Part shown: piece after piece, positions 52,383-62,838 of the stretch
Layout of the letters: every line of letters begins with the position of its first letter
How positions within the stretch are numbered: position 1 is the first letter of the stretch
NCBI GenBank assembly: GCA_001465115.1
Contig: CP013614.1
Location: 3,286,001 to 3,350,000 of the forward strand
Direction of reading: 5' to 3'
Length of the DNA: 64,000 nucleotides
Source of the DNA: Enterococcus silesiacus
GTDB lineage: Bacteria; Bacillota; Bacilli; Lactobacillales; Enterococcaceae
Made by a program: the position numbers and the translations under genes
The notes under the pieces: model-generated
Told to the model about the DNA's origin: nothing
What the model saw: the letters and a program-made list of their open reading frames with translations, nothing else
Databases searched by the model: none

Positions 52383-53141
52383 ATGGTCAATCATTTTTCA
52401 ACAGTTGGTATACCTGTTTCATCTGAAGCCGATTTTATGAAATATGCAAATTTAGTATTTGAATCGGGGAAGAAAATCAAGGCATATGGAGGGACCTACC
52501 TTCTACTAAAAATGGGGAATGGAATCGAACTTTGGGGTCAGTTAAATACGCAAGGTGAGATGATTGGCTTAAACCCACATTATAAAGGAACGGCTGTTTC
52601 AACTGTCCGCTTAATTGAAAAAATTGAAGATCCTACAGATACGCTATTAGATGGAAGAGTCTACAGTGAGGCAGAGCCGAGCGAAGATGGGGCATTTGCG
52701 TATCCCTTTGTCTTTGATATGCCAGATATTGCAGCTCAGAAAATAAAATACCCTGTGATACAAGAAGTGCAATTGGCGGCTTTTGCGCATGAGCTGAGTG
52801 TTTATACTGATGAAGAAGAATATAATAAGGCGCAAGAAACAGAACCAAAATTTGCTAGTGAGTTTTTTATTCCGTCAGGTTTATTTGAGGGAGACGAAGA
52901 AGGAGGTAGACCGAGTTCTATGGGGCTGTTTGGTGGTCGGGTCTTGGCCGCTGAAAAGCTCAGAAACCCTTATTCAGATGAGTATTTCTATTATGCAAAA
53001 GTTAAAACGCTAGGTGGCGAATTTGATGTAGTCGCTGATCCGGAACTTGTTACTGAAGAGATTAGGGAAGGGAATATTATTTCTGGATCGTTTTGGCTAA
53101 CAGGAAGATTAATCCAAAAGAAGTTTAAGCTTTTTGGATGA
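52383..53141 (+). CDS. Conserved-looking protein of unknown function
   Basis: A 252-residue soluble protein with a beta-rich pattern (YGGTYLLLKMGNGIELWGQL near residue 39, NPYSDEYFYYAKVKTLGGEFDVVADP near 198). No signal, membrane or catalytic motif is evident. The final SGSFWLTGRLI resembles an OB-type barrel end. Only AAAGGA about 14 bases upstream serves as ribosome site. I do not recognise the family. Confidence 0.7.
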   Translation: MVNHFSTVGIPVSSEADFMKYANLVFESGKKIKAYGGTYLLLKMGNGIELWGQLNTQGEMIGLNPHYKGTAVSTVRLIEKIEDPTDTLLDGRVYSEAEPSEDGAFAYPFVFDMPDIAAQKIKYPVIQEVQLAAFAHELSVYTDEEEYNKAQETEPKFASEFFIPSGLFEGDEEGGRPSSMGLFGGRVLAAEKLRNPYSDEYFYYAKVKTLGGEFDVVADPELVTEEIREGNIISGSFWLTGRLIQKKFKLFG

Positions 53142-53348
53142 TAAAATCGATTTTGAAGAAGTCCTGTGACCTGTTGAGACAGGATCGATTGAGACAGGTG
53201 AAAACATCACTACTTTCTCTGTAATAATCAGATTTAGTTCATTTTTGGAGTTTACCACAGTGTTCAATTTGCATAAGAACTTGAAGTTTTAGCAATCGAC
53301 ATTGTAAGTGAAATTTCTATCCTGTATAATTAAATCAATCATTAAAGC

Positions 53349-53378
53349 TACTTCTACTTTAAAGTGGAAGTGTTTTTT
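53349..53378 (+). terminator. Terminator-like hairpin just upstream of the 53407 gene
   Basis: ACTTCTACTT pairs with AAGTGGAAGT (one U-G) and is followed by T8, 29 bases before the next ATG and between a likely promoter region and the gene. It may be an attenuator for the membrane protein gene rather than the end of the previous transcript. Confidence 0.6.
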
Positions 53379-53406
53379 TTATCTCGAAATAAAAAGGAGG
53401 AAGAAG

Positions 53407-55176
53407 ATGTTTTTAAATTTTATCGGGTTAACATTGTTTTTTGGTATAGGTATTTTAGTTGCAAATGGTGTAAGTCTCATTGCTAGAAAAGGTAGAAATA
53501 GCAAAGGGACAATTGTTCTAATGTTCGTTGAGTTATGCTTAATGGGTGGCTTCTTATTTGTGGCACTACCTAGTAAGACTCTTTCAACCATTTTATGGAT
53601 TAATCTAATTGGAGCTGTTATTGCAAGTGGCTTGTTACTGCTCAGTTGCTCCATTAGTAAGGCTTCTGCGAAGGTATTGCATAATGGGCGCAAAAATGTT
53701 GTAGCAGAGACCGTGAATGATTGGTCTGGGCGTATTTTAGGAATCAGTATTGCTGCGATGGTTTTATTATTCATTGTAAGTTCTGTAACGAGGGTAACGG
53801 CAATTGATGATGTTTACCAAACTATTCCGTTGAAGACCGAAGAAAAGGCAGAGGTTTTAACATCTACCAAAGAAACACCTATTGCGATTGCGCCAAAAAC
53901 GGCTAAGCGGAAGATGCTGCAAAAATTCTCTGTGATTCCAAACTCCAATATGTTTACCTTAGATGGTATTACGGCGCAAGTTGTCAATGGTGAATATGTA
54001 TATGTTGCCACAGTAGAGTTTAATGGGTTTTTCAAATGGTCGAAATTAGGGGCAGTTCCAGGCTATTTTATTATCAGTGCAACAGATATTAATGCACAGC
54101 CTAAATTTGTCGAAAAACCAATTATCTATACGCCATCTGCTTACTTTAGTAAAGATGCTGCACGTAAAATTTATGCTGCCTATCCAGATTATGCGGCGAC
54201 AGGAAAAATTAATTTAGAGATTGATGACAAAGGAAATCCTTTTTATATTCAAACTTTATACAAAGAATATGGTGTTTCTGGTCGGATGAACTACAATGAA
54301 TTTAAAACAGCTGTTTTAAATGCGACAACGGGTGAAGTCAAAGTCTATGATAGCAAAGAGGCACCAAAATTTGTAGATGCTCCGATCACTAGTTCTGCGG
54401 CGAATAGTATCAATGAATACTTTGGTCGCTATAGCCAAGGCTGGTGGAATCAAACGATGTTTGGCGCGAAAAAAGATGTTAAAATCCCAACAGAAAATGG
54501 CATTTATGCATCTGGTCAAATCACACCTATGATGAATAAAGAAGGTAGTCAATTATTGTATTTTACAGATTTTACAAGTGGGGATGAGGAGCAAGATTCC
54601 GCTTTAGGTTATTCCTTGATCAATGCAAGGACAGGTCAGGTAACGTATTATCGTGATACAAAAGTAGGAATCATGGATAGTGACGGCGCCATCTCGATTG
54701 CAGCGAAGATTTATCCAGAGAAAAAATGGAAAGCAAGTATGCCAGTGCTTTATAATATCGATGGCGTGCCAACCTGGATTGTTTCTTTAATGGACAGTAA
54801 GGGGATCTTCAAAAAATATGTGTATGTCAATGCTGTAGACAATGATATTGTGGTAGATGCAGATGCGGCACAAAATGCACTAGATGCATATCGAATTGAA
54901 TTAGCAACAAAAGGAAGTAACAATACAAGTACTGATGCTGCCGATTTAGAGAAGATCAAAGGAACTGTTTCCCGCATCACGATTGTCGCTAGTGAAGCAC
55001 AAACGGTTGTTTCCTTCCTATTAGAAAATGAGAAAACAATCTACAGTGTAACAACGAATAACAGCCCAATGGCTCTTTTCCTAAAAGAAGGAGACAAGGT
55101 TGAGTTTCAAGCGGTAGTTGCAGCCGATGCGAAAGCTGCTAGTATTGAAAATCTTGTGATTGAAGGCTTAGAATAG
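53407..55176 (+). CDS. Large membrane-anchored protein with extracellular domain, unknown function
   Basis: A 589-residue protein: four membrane helices in the first 125 residues (FIGLTLFFGIGILVANGV, IVLMFVELCLMGGFLFVAL, ILWINLIGAVIASGLLLLS, ILGISIAAMVLLFIVSS), then a large globular part with repeated PepSY-like units (YYRDTKVGIMDSDGAISIAAKIYP, AVLNATTGEVKVYDS) and a C-terminal OB-like tail (KIKGTVSRITIVASEAQTV). The start at 53407 is set by AGGAGGAAG; the upstream open frame runs through the hairpin. Function unknown; possibly an envelope protein. Confidence 0.75.
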   Translation: MFLNFIGLTLFFGIGILVANGVSLIARKGRNSKGTIVLMFVELCLMGGFLFVALPSKTLSTILWINLIGAVIASGLLLLSCSISKASAKVLHNGRKNVVAETVNDWSGRILGISIAAMVLLFIVSSVTRVTAIDDVYQTIPLKTEEKAEVLTSTKETPIAIAPKTAKRKMLQKFSVIPNSNMFTLDGITAQVVNGEYVYVATVEFNGFFKWSKLGAVPGYFIISATDINAQPKFVEKPIIYTPSAYFSKDAARKIYAAYPDYAATGKINLEIDDKGNPFYIQTLYKEYGVSGRMNYNEFKTAVLNATTGEVKVYDSKEAPKFVDAPITSSAANSINEYFGRYSQGWWNQTMFGAKKDVKIPTENGIYASGQITPMMNKEGSQLLYFTDFTSGDEEQDSALGYSLINARTGQVTYYRDTKVGIMDSDGAISIAAKIYPEKKWKASMPVLYNIDGVPTWIVSLMDSKGIFKKYVYVNAVDNDIVVDADAAQNALDAYRIELATKGSNNTSTDAADLEKIKGTVSRITIVASEAQTVVSFLLENEKTIYSVTTNNSPMALFLKEGDKVEFQAVVAADAKAASIENLVIEGLE

Positions 55177-55246
55177 TCATATCTGGTTACTCGAAATCCA
55201 CCTTATTAAATTAAACTATTTTGCTCTATTGTAAAATAGTAGCTAT

Positions 55247-55284
55247 CAACCTAGAGGTAGAAAGGTCCTCTAGGTTGTTTTTGT
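55247..55284 (+). terminator. Terminator after the 53407 gene
   Basis: CAACCTAGAGG pairs perfectly with CCTCTAGGTTG, followed by TTTTTG. A second weaker hairpin (CTATTTT/AAAATAG) precedes it. Confidence 0.9.
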
Positions 55285-55430
55285 CATTTATAAAAAAAGC
55301 TCTGAACGATAGAAAAATGCTCAACTAGCTTTGGAAAGGAAAAAAATCCTCAATAAGATATGATACAATACTGTTCAAATGAAGGCGTTATCTTTAACCT
55401 TTCAAATAAACAGTGAAGGAAGTTACGTTT

Positions 55431-56360
55431 ATGTACGTAGGATTTGATATAGGGGGAACGACGGTTAAATATGGTGTTTTGGATGAAGGCGGCAATATTT
55501 TAGTAAAAGGAAGCATTGAGACAGAATACGAGCCTGAGATATTCTACGCCAATCTTTTAAAAATCATTGACGATGCCAGAGCCGACTACCAAATAAAAGG
55601 AATTGGCATAAGTGCGCCAGGGATTGTCCAAAAAGATGGCTTTATGTTAACGGCTGGTGCGATCAGACCTTTATATGGCGAAAATTTTAAACAAAAGCTA
55701 GAGAAGTTAACGGGTCTACCTGTCACTGTAGAAAATGATGCAAATGCTGTTGCCATAGCAGAAAAATGGATCGGAAATGCAATCGATATGGAAAATTATT
55801 TATGCCTAGTCTTAGGTACGGGCGTTGGTGGCGGGATCGTCATTAATGGGAAGGTTCATCGTGGTTCTCATGGTATGGCTGGCGAATTTGGTTGGATGAT
55901 GATCGATAAATTACCAGAAACGGGCAATCTTGAGTCGGTATCGATTAATAGGCGGGCATCTGTCGTTGATGGTCTGATTCGTCTATACAATGAAGCGCAA
56001 CAAAAAAATGAAGAAACAGTTATTCCTATTAGTGATGCAAGAGAGATCTTTGACTTAGCTGAAAGCGGCGATGACCTTGCAGTAGCCATTACGAAACAAT
56101 TTTATGTAGATCTTTCAGTCGCTCTGGTCAATTTGATTAGCTGCTTTGATCCAGAAGCTATTTTAATTGGTGGCGGAGTGAGTGCAAACGAGCAGTTTCA
56201 CAGAGAACTTCAGAAAACATTGGAGGAAGTGGAAAAAAATCATGGGGCTATCAACTATTTAAGAGGCAAGACGATTGCACCTGTGATGCCAACGAAATTA
56301 AAAAATGACGCAGGTCTGATCGGGGCTGTCTATCAAGTTCATCAAGTTGTCAGTAAATAA
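55431..56360 (+). CDS. ROK-family sugar kinase (beta-glucoside kinase type)
   Basis: A 309-residue ROK kinase: ATP motif FDIGGTTVKYG at residues 5-15, catalytic Asp in VENDANAVAIAE near 105 and GTGVGGGIVINGKVHRGSHGMAGEFG near 130, partly listed. The usual ROK zinc site CxCGxxGC is absent, as in BglK-type beta-glucoside kinases. The ATG at 55431 is preferred, with GAAGGAAG upstream. Next to a PTS IIC and GH1 enzyme, it probably phosphorylates a beta-glucoside or free glucose released from it. Confidence 0.88.
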   Translation: MYVGFDIGGTTVKYGVLDEGGNILVKGSIETEYEPEIFYANLLKIIDDARADYQIKGIGISAPGIVQKDGFMLTAGAIRPLYGENFKQKLEKLTGLPVTVENDANAVAIAEKWIGNAIDMENYLCLVLGTGVGGGIVINGKVHRGSHGMAGEFGWMMIDKLPETGNLESVSINRRASVVDGLIRLYNEAQQKNEETVIPISDAREIFDLAESGDDLAVAITKQFYVDLSVALVNLISCFDPEAILIGGGVSANEQFHRELQKTLEEVEKNHGAINYLRGKTIAPVMPTKLKNDAGLIGAVYQVHQVVSK

Positions 56361-56408
56361 ATTTTTTATGGTATAATTTTCTTAACGAACTAAAGGAGAT
56401 TAACATAA

Positions 56409-57164
56409 ATGGCGATATTCGATTATCTGAAATTAAATGACCTGTCCTCTGTAGAACAAGAAATTTATCGATTTGTTGTGAATAATCTAGATAAAATCCC
56501 CTATATGCGTGTTCGGGATATTGCTGATGGTGCACATGTATCCTCAACCTCTGTCTTTCGTTTTGTTCAGAAAATCGGGTTTCATTCTTTTCCAGAGTTT
56601 CGGTTTTATATTAAGTCCCATTTAGATAATGTTCGTCAAGAAGAAAATAAAACACACATTGGCATTGAAGAGCGGGTGAATTCCCTTAATATGGGGATTT
56701 TTCATCCAGATGTAGAATATCAAATCAAAAAGATGGCACAAGATTTACGTGATAGTGATTTTATATTGTTTATGGGTATGGGTGCCTCGGGTGCAATTGC
56801 ACAGTATATAGCTAGAAAATTAGCGAATTTGGGGTATGTGTCGATTAGTTTAGATGATCTGACGTATCCTATTCGTAGTTTTTTACGCAAGAATCAAAAA
56901 AATGCCATCGTATTTTTAAGTGTATCTGGTGAAACGAAAGAATTGATAGAAGTTATCGCGGGCTTAGAAGATAAAAATAGTGTCAAAAAGTACTGTATTA
57001 CGCTAAACAAGAAAAGCACGCTTGCTCAACTTTGTGACTACTCCATTGAGTACGAAATCAAAGAAGAACGCAAAGATATTTTTCTAGATCTTACTAGTCA
57101 GCTACCTTCAATAGCCATTTTAGAAACTTTGATTAGCTACCTTAAAGATTTTCGCAATGAGTAA
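56409..57164 (+). CDS. MurR/RpiR-family regulator
   Basis: A 251-residue regulator with an N-terminal RpiR helix-turn-helix (VRDIADGAHVSSTSVFRFVQKIGF near residue 36, partly listed) and a C-terminal SIS domain (about 105-235; FMGMGASGAIAQYIARKL, VFLSVSGETKELIE), which binds phosphosugars. AAAGGAG precedes the ATG. It probably controls the downstream PTS IIC/GH1 operon and sits in the same orientation as the kinase. Confidence 0.92.
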   Translation: MAIFDYLKLNDLSSVEQEIYRFVVNNLDKIPYMRVRDIADGAHVSSTSVFRFVQKIGFHSFPEFRFYIKSHLDNVRQEENKTHIGIEERVNSLNMGIFHPDVEYQIKKMAQDLRDSDFILFMGMGASGAIAQYIARKLANLGYVSISLDDLTYPIRSFLRKNQKNAIVFLSVSGETKELIEVIAGLEDKNSVKKYCITLNKKSTLAQLCDYSIEYEIKEERKDIFLDLTSQLPSIAILETLISYLKDFRNE

Positions 57165-57183
57165 ATAGAATATGCTCCAACAA

Positions 57184-57221
57184 ATTAACTAGAGTGAAAT
57201 CCTACTTTAGTTAATTTTTTT
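57184..57221 (+). terminator. Terminator after the RpiR regulator
   Basis: TTAACTAGAGT pairs with ACTTTAGTTAA (one mismatch) followed by T7. Confidence 0.78.
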
Positions 57222-57358
57222 GTTTAAAATCAGGAACAGGTCGTTCCGTATAAGGAATTTATTCTATTTTCTAAGAATTTATTTTTAAAAAGGAGGCGCT
57301 TACTTTTTAGTGAGATAATTTATGTATAATACGTTTATAAATGAAAGGAGTTTTATCT

Positions 57359-58669
57359 ATGCAAAAATTTAATGATATTATTGATCGTTCATTAGTTCCG
57401 ATTGCAACAAAGCTGAATAATCAACGCCACATCGCAGCTGTTCGGGATGCTTTTATGTTGATTTTTCCATTAACGATTTCTGCATCACTTGTTATTTTAG
57501 TTAACAATATTTTATTTTCAAATGACAGTTTTGTCGTGCAATTATTACGATTATCCAGTGTTTTTCCAAATTTAGAAAGCGCGCAGCAAGTGTTGTCTTC
57601 CGTGGCAAATGGAACCATCAATATCATGAGTATCTTTATCACGTATCTTGTGGCTCAAATATTAGCGAAACATTTTAACGCAGATTCTACGTTAGTCGGG
57701 TTGACAAGTATCGCTAGCTTTATGATTTTGTATCCTAAACCATTTAATGCAGATGACTTGAATGTCATCAGTACACAGTATCTAGGGGCACAAGGCTTGT
57801 TTGTTGCTATGATCGTAGGTTGCTTAGTGGGCGAATTTTTACCAAAGCTTTTTAAAGTAAAGCGTCTGCAAATTAACATGCCGGAAATGGTTCCACCAGC
57901 TGTATCTCGTTCTTTTTCAAGTATGATACCAATTGTGATCGTAGTGGGAATCTCAGCAATTGTTAACTTTTTAGTGTTAATGATCGCACCAGAAGGCGTG
58001 AACGAACTGATCTACAAAGGAATTCAAAGTCCATTACGTGATCTTGGAGGAAATGTTGTCGGAGTCATGCTATTAGCCTTTATTCAAACCTTGCTATTTT
58101 CTATCGGTATTCATGGTCCAAATACGTTAAATGCCGTTCGTTCTGCTATTTTTACGGAACAAGATTTAGCCAATCTAGATTTTATCAATAAAGGTGGTTC
58201 ACTTTGGGATGTTCCTTACAAAGAAACGTGGGGCATTTTAAATGATATGTTTGCAAATATGGGGGGGACAGGGATGACAATGGGCTTGATCATTGCGATC
58301 TTTATTGCCTCTAGACGCCCAGAACAACGTGAAATTGCCAAGATGTCATTAGTTCCAGGTATTTTTCAAATTAATGAACCCATCATTTTTGGGTTACCGA
58401 TCGTGTTAAATCCGTTATTGATCGTTCCTTTTATATTGGTGCCAATGGTCAATATTATGATCGGTTACTTCGTGACGGTCGTTTGGCCGATTATGCCATC
58501 ACCGGCAATTGGTGTCCCGTGGACTACACCTGGGATCATTAATCTATTCTTAGGGACAGGTGGAAATATAGTTGCTGCATTGGTTGGGGTTGTCTGTTTA
58601 GCGGTTTCTGTAGGGATCTATTTACCATTTGTTATCGCATCAAATCGTGCACAAAAAATTGATTTATAA
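57359..58669 (+). CDS. PTS IIC permease, cellobiose family
   Basis: A 436-residue CelB-type IIC: about ten membrane segments, MPEMVPPAVSRSFSSMIPI near residue 180, GIHGPNTLN near 250 and FQINEPIIFGLPIVLNP near 338. The ATG at 57359 has AAAGGAG upstream and TATAAT lies about 30 bases further up. Adjacent GH1 indicates a beta-glucoside such as cellobiose as substrate; IIA/IIB must be encoded elsewhere. Confidence 0.92.
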   Translation: MQKFNDIIDRSLVPIATKLNNQRHIAAVRDAFMLIFPLTISASLVILVNNILFSNDSFVVQLLRLSSVFPNLESAQQVLSSVANGTINIMSIFITYLVAQILAKHFNADSTLVGLTSIASFMILYPKPFNADDLNVISTQYLGAQGLFVAMIVGCLVGEFLPKLFKVKRLQINMPEMVPPAVSRSFSSMIPIVIVVGISAIVNFLVLMIAPEGVNELIYKGIQSPLRDLGGNVVGVMLLAFIQTLLFSIGIHGPNTLNAVRSAIFTEQDLANLDFINKGGSLWDVPYKETWGILNDMFANMGGTGMTMGLIIAIFIASRRPEQREIAKMSLVPGIFQINEPIIFGLPIVLNPLLIVPFILVPMVNIMIGYFVTVVWPIMPSPAIGVPWTTPGIINLFLGTGGNIVAALVGVVCLAVSVGIYLPFVIASNRAQKIDL

Positions 58670-58687
58670 GTGAATTATTTTTATTAA

Positions 58688-60139
<1,452 letters not shown>

Positions 60140-60181
60140 AGAACTGGATAGACGTTAAGATAATAAATAAGCAGATAGATC

Positions 60182-60222
60182 AGCCTTTTAGTCAAAAAAT
60201 GAATGGACTAAAAGGCTTTTTA
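60182..60222 (+). terminator. Terminator after GH1
   Basis: AGCCTTTTAGTC pairs perfectly with GACTAAAAGGCT, followed by TTTTTATC. Confidence 0.92.
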
Positions 60223-60337
60223 TCAAGTTGAACGTTCTAAACAATAGTCAAGAAAGTTTGATGTTAGATAATCACTGTAGTAGAGTGGTAGTAGATGCCT
60301 AAGTTGACGGAAACAGAATTATAGAAGGAGGACTAAG

Positions 60338-60847
60338 ATGAATATCACACAACTAACTATTGATACGTTAAAGAGAGCGCAAGAACGTTTTGAAGAAACT
60401 CTTGATCAAATGAGCGTAGCAGAAGCCAACACGATGCCGAAACCCTTGATCAAATCAGTTACATGGTTGATTTGGCATACTGCAAAAGAACTTGATTATC
60501 AAATTTCAGAGCTTAATAATACGCAACCATTGTGGCTAGAGTCAGGTTGGAGTGAAAAGTTTGCTTTGGATTTACCAGATGATACACAAGATTGGCGCCA
60601 TACGCCTGAACAAGCCGCTAAAGTTGTCGTAACAGATAAAAAATTACTTTTAGATTATCTTACTGCAAGTGTTGATTTTACGAACACTTATTTAGAAAAT
60701 GTGGATGAAAGAAGTCTGACTGATGTTGTAGATACGAACTGGATGCCAGTTGTGACACGTCAGGCTCGAATTGTTTCGGCTATTGATGATGCGGTGATGC
60801 ATTCAGGTCAAGCTGTTTATACTAGAAGGTTGGTTATTGGTAAGTAG
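60338..60847 (+). CDS. DinB-superfamily protein
   Basis: A 169-residue four-helix-bundle protein of the DinB/DUF664 type. Putative metal ligands are His47 in WLIWHTAKELDYQ and a His near 155 in DAVMHSGQAVYTRR. Members are thiol-dependent transferases or uncharacterised metal enzymes; the substrate is not known. AGGAGG precedes the ATG. It stands alone between terminators. Confidence 0.85.
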   Translation: MNITQLTIDTLKRAQERFEETLDQMSVAEANTMPKPLIKSVTWLIWHTAKELDYQISELNNTQPLWLESGWSEKFALDLPDDTQDWRHTPEQAAKVVVTDKKLLLDYLTASVDFTNTYLENVDERSLTDVVDTNWMPVVTRQARIVSAIDDAVMHSGQAVYTRRLVIGK

Positions 60848-60868
60848 TAATTAGTTGCAAATGAATAA

Positions 60869-60918
60869 AAAAAGAGAAATTCTACCTAAGATTTTTACTG
60901 GGCAGAGCTTCTCTTTGT
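60869..60918. terminator. Terminator between DinB and LacI genes
   Basis: AAAGAGAA and TTCTCTTT are paired across a structured interior, with A and T runs outside. It can serve both convergent genes. Confidence 0.65.
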
Positions 60919-60922
60919 TTAT

Positions 60923-61933
60923 TTAGGATTGCCTACTAGACTCTCTTAAAACCAACGAAACGGGCACGACGATCTGCCTGCCTAATTCTCCTTTGTGGTT
61001 GATCAATTCTAGTAGTGTTTCCACTGCATGGGACGCGATTAAAGTCGTATTTTGTTTGACCGATGAAAGAGTTGGTGTTGTGTATTTTCCAGAAGCCGTA
61101 TCATCGAAACCAATTAATTTTATTTTTTGCGGTACAGCGATATGATTTTTCTTCAAACTCAGCATTAATTCTAATGCAATGAGATCATTTATAGAAAAAA
61201 TCCCGTCTATACTTGGATTTTTCTGTAGAAAAGCAAGGAAATCTTGTTCAAAATCTACACTTTCAATATCAATAGAAAGCAAATGTTGTTTGATATTGAA
61301 AGAAATGCTATTTTTCTTCAATGCATCCTTAAATCCTTTCAACCGCTCTTTAGCACTGGTTGATTTTTGATTATGCATCGCAATAACAGGATGCTGGCAG
61401 CCTTCATGGATCAGTTCTTCTGTACTCTCAAAAGCACCTTGATAGTGATTAGATGAAATAAAAATAGTATCTTCTTTCTTTTTTGGTTCCCGATCGATAC
61501 AAATATAAGGGATTTTCTTTTCAGCCCCAGAGGAATCAAATTCAAATGCCTCGGCTCCAGAAATAACGATCAAGCCATCCACGCCTTTCCCTTCTAAAAT
61601 ACGTAGATATGCCAGCTCTTTCTCGGAACTTCGGGATGTATTGCAAATAATAGTGGAATAGCCCTTAGCAAATAAAATTTCTTCTAATTGCTGAACAACA
61701 TCAGAAAAGAAATAGTTACTGATGTCCGGTACTAAAATGCCGATCGTGAATGATTTGTTCATGCGTAAGTTTTTAGCACTGTAATTCATTTTGTAGCCAG
61801 TTTCTTCAATGACTTTTAAGACTTTTTTTCGAGTTTCTTCAGAAAAACGTCCATTATCATTAATAACTCTCGAAACAGTTGCGACAGAAACGCCTGCGAT
61901 TTCAGCGATGTCTTTAATAGAATAGTTTTTCAT
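60923..61933 (-). CDS. LacI-family transcriptional regulator
   Basis: A 336-residue repressor: helix-turn-helix and hinge helix (IKDIAEIAGVSVATVSRVIND, partly listed; residues 5-60) and a periplasmic-binding-protein-like sensor (about 65-330). It is divergent from the epimerase operon. Sequences like GAGTAATCGTTCTC in its own promoter and two near copies in front of the operon are probable operators. It probably senses the sugar phosphate handled by that operon. Confidence 0.92.
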   Translation of the reverse strand: MKNYSIKDIAEIAGVSVATVSRVINDNGRFSEETRKKVLKVIEETGYKMNYSAKNLRMNKSFTIGILVPDISNYFFSDVVQQLEEILFAKGYSTIICNTSRSSEKELAYLRILEGKGVDGLIVISGAEAFEFDSSGAEKKIPYICIDREPKKKEDTIFISSNHYQGAFESTEELIHEGCQHPVIAMHNQKSTSAKERLKGFKDALKKNSISFNIKQHLLSIDIESVDFEQDFLAFLQKNPSIDGIFSINDLIALELMLSLKKNHIAVPQKIKLIGFDDTASGKYTTPTLSSVKQNTTLIASHAVETLLELINHKGELGRQIVVPVSLVLRESSRQS

Positions 61934-61948
61934 AGATCGTGTCCTCTT

Positions 61949-61962
61949 GAGTAATCGTTCTC
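61949..61962. promoter_or_regulatory. Probable LacI operator, regulator side
   Basis: GAGTAATCGTTCTC shares the TAATCGTT core with the sites at 62077 and 62111, and lies 16 bases before the regulator ATG, suggesting autoregulation. Confidence 0.6.
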
Positions 61963-62034
61963 ATTTTTCTTTGATATTTACTCATATTTTCTCATAAAAA
62001 AGGATTGAATACAAATTTTCACGATAAATTTTAG

Positions 62035-62063
62035 TTGACAGGTCAAAATTTTGGTGATATATT
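62035..62063 (+). promoter_or_regulatory. Promoter of the epimerase/isomerase operon
   Basis: A perfect TTGACA is followed after 17 bases by TATATT. Operators follow just downstream. Confidence 0.8.
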
Positions 62064-62076
62064 ATCCACAAGAAAA

Positions 62077-62123
62077 GGTAAACGATTACCCGTTATTTTT
62101 TTAGGTTTTGGGTAATCGTTATC
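62077..62123. promoter_or_regulatory. Two LacI operators downstream of the operon promoter
   Basis: GGTAAACGATTACC (62077-62090, near-palindrome) and GGTAATCGTTATC (62111-62123) lie within the transcript start region, so a bound repressor would block initiation or elongation. Confidence 0.65.
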
Positions 62124-62143
62124 TCAAAAGAGGAGGAAGACTA

Positions 62144-62794
62144 TTGGCAAGATTATTATGTCCATCATTGATGTGTGCTGATTTTTCTAATCTGGAAAAA
62201 GAAACACAAGAACTGGATCAAGCTGGGATCGATATTTTTCATATGGACTTTATGGATGGCAGTTTTGTACCAAACTTTGGAATGGGGCTGCAAGATTTTG
62301 AATTAGTCCGTTCTGTTACAGAGAAGCCAGTAGATGTTCATTTAATGATTCAAGAACCAAGTAAGTATGTTGAAAAATTTGCGGATCTTGGGGCAGATAT
62401 TATTTATATCCATCCAGAAGCAGATAGACAAGCGGCCCGAACGTTGGATATCATTCAGCAAAAAGGAAAGAAGGCAGGCATCGCACTTAATCCAGGAACA
62501 TCGGTTGAAATGATTCAAGAATTGCTGCCATTAGTAGACTATGTGATGGTGATGACCGTCAACCCAGGATTTGCAGGTCAAAAGTATTTATCATATACGA
62601 ATTCTAAAATAGAAAAGTTAGTGGCTTTATCAAAAGAATATGATTTTGACGTGATGGTAGATGGTGCGATTTCGCCAGAAAAAATTGAAAAACTAAGCAA
62701 AATAGGTGTGACTGGTTTTGTGTTAGGTACATCAGCTTTATTTGGAAAAACTGGAACCTATCAAGAAACTCTTGAGAAATTAAGAGCGCTCTAG
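62144..62794 (+). CDS. Ribulose-phosphate 3-epimerase family enzyme (AlsE/Rpe-like)
   Basis: A 216-residue TIM-barrel epimerase. Landmarks are LLCPSLMCADF at the start, FHMDFMDGSFVPNFGMG with metal ligands near residue 33, PVDVHLMIQEP near 64, MTVNPGFAGQKY near 138 and MVDGAISPEKI near 173. The start is TTG at 62144, seven bases after AGGAGG; upstream codons fall inside the operator. The regulated context with an RpiB-like gene favours D-allulose-6-phosphate or a related phosphate over housekeeping Rpe. Confidence 0.88.
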   Translation: MARLLCPSLMCADFSNLEKETQELDQAGIDIFHMDFMDGSFVPNFGMGLQDFELVRSVTEKPVDVHLMIQEPSKYVEKFADLGADIIYIHPEADRQAARTLDIIQQKGKKAGIALNPGTSVEMIQELLPLVDYVMVMTVNPGFAGQKYLSYTNSKIEKLVALSKEYDFDVMVDGAISPEKIEKLSKIGVTGFVLGTSALFGKTGTYQETLEKLRAL

Positions 62795-62838
62795 TAAGTC
62801 CATTTTCTAGAATTAACATATACAGGAGGAATCATTTA

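Noticed and set aside
53379..53774. 131-residue minus-strand open frame opposite the 53407 gene
   Set aside because: Complement of the membrane-helix coding region, no ribosome site, and it runs into the hairpin.
57290..57330. Cre site before the cellobiose PTS gene
   Set aside because: The GGCGCTTAC sequence misses at least two consensus positions.
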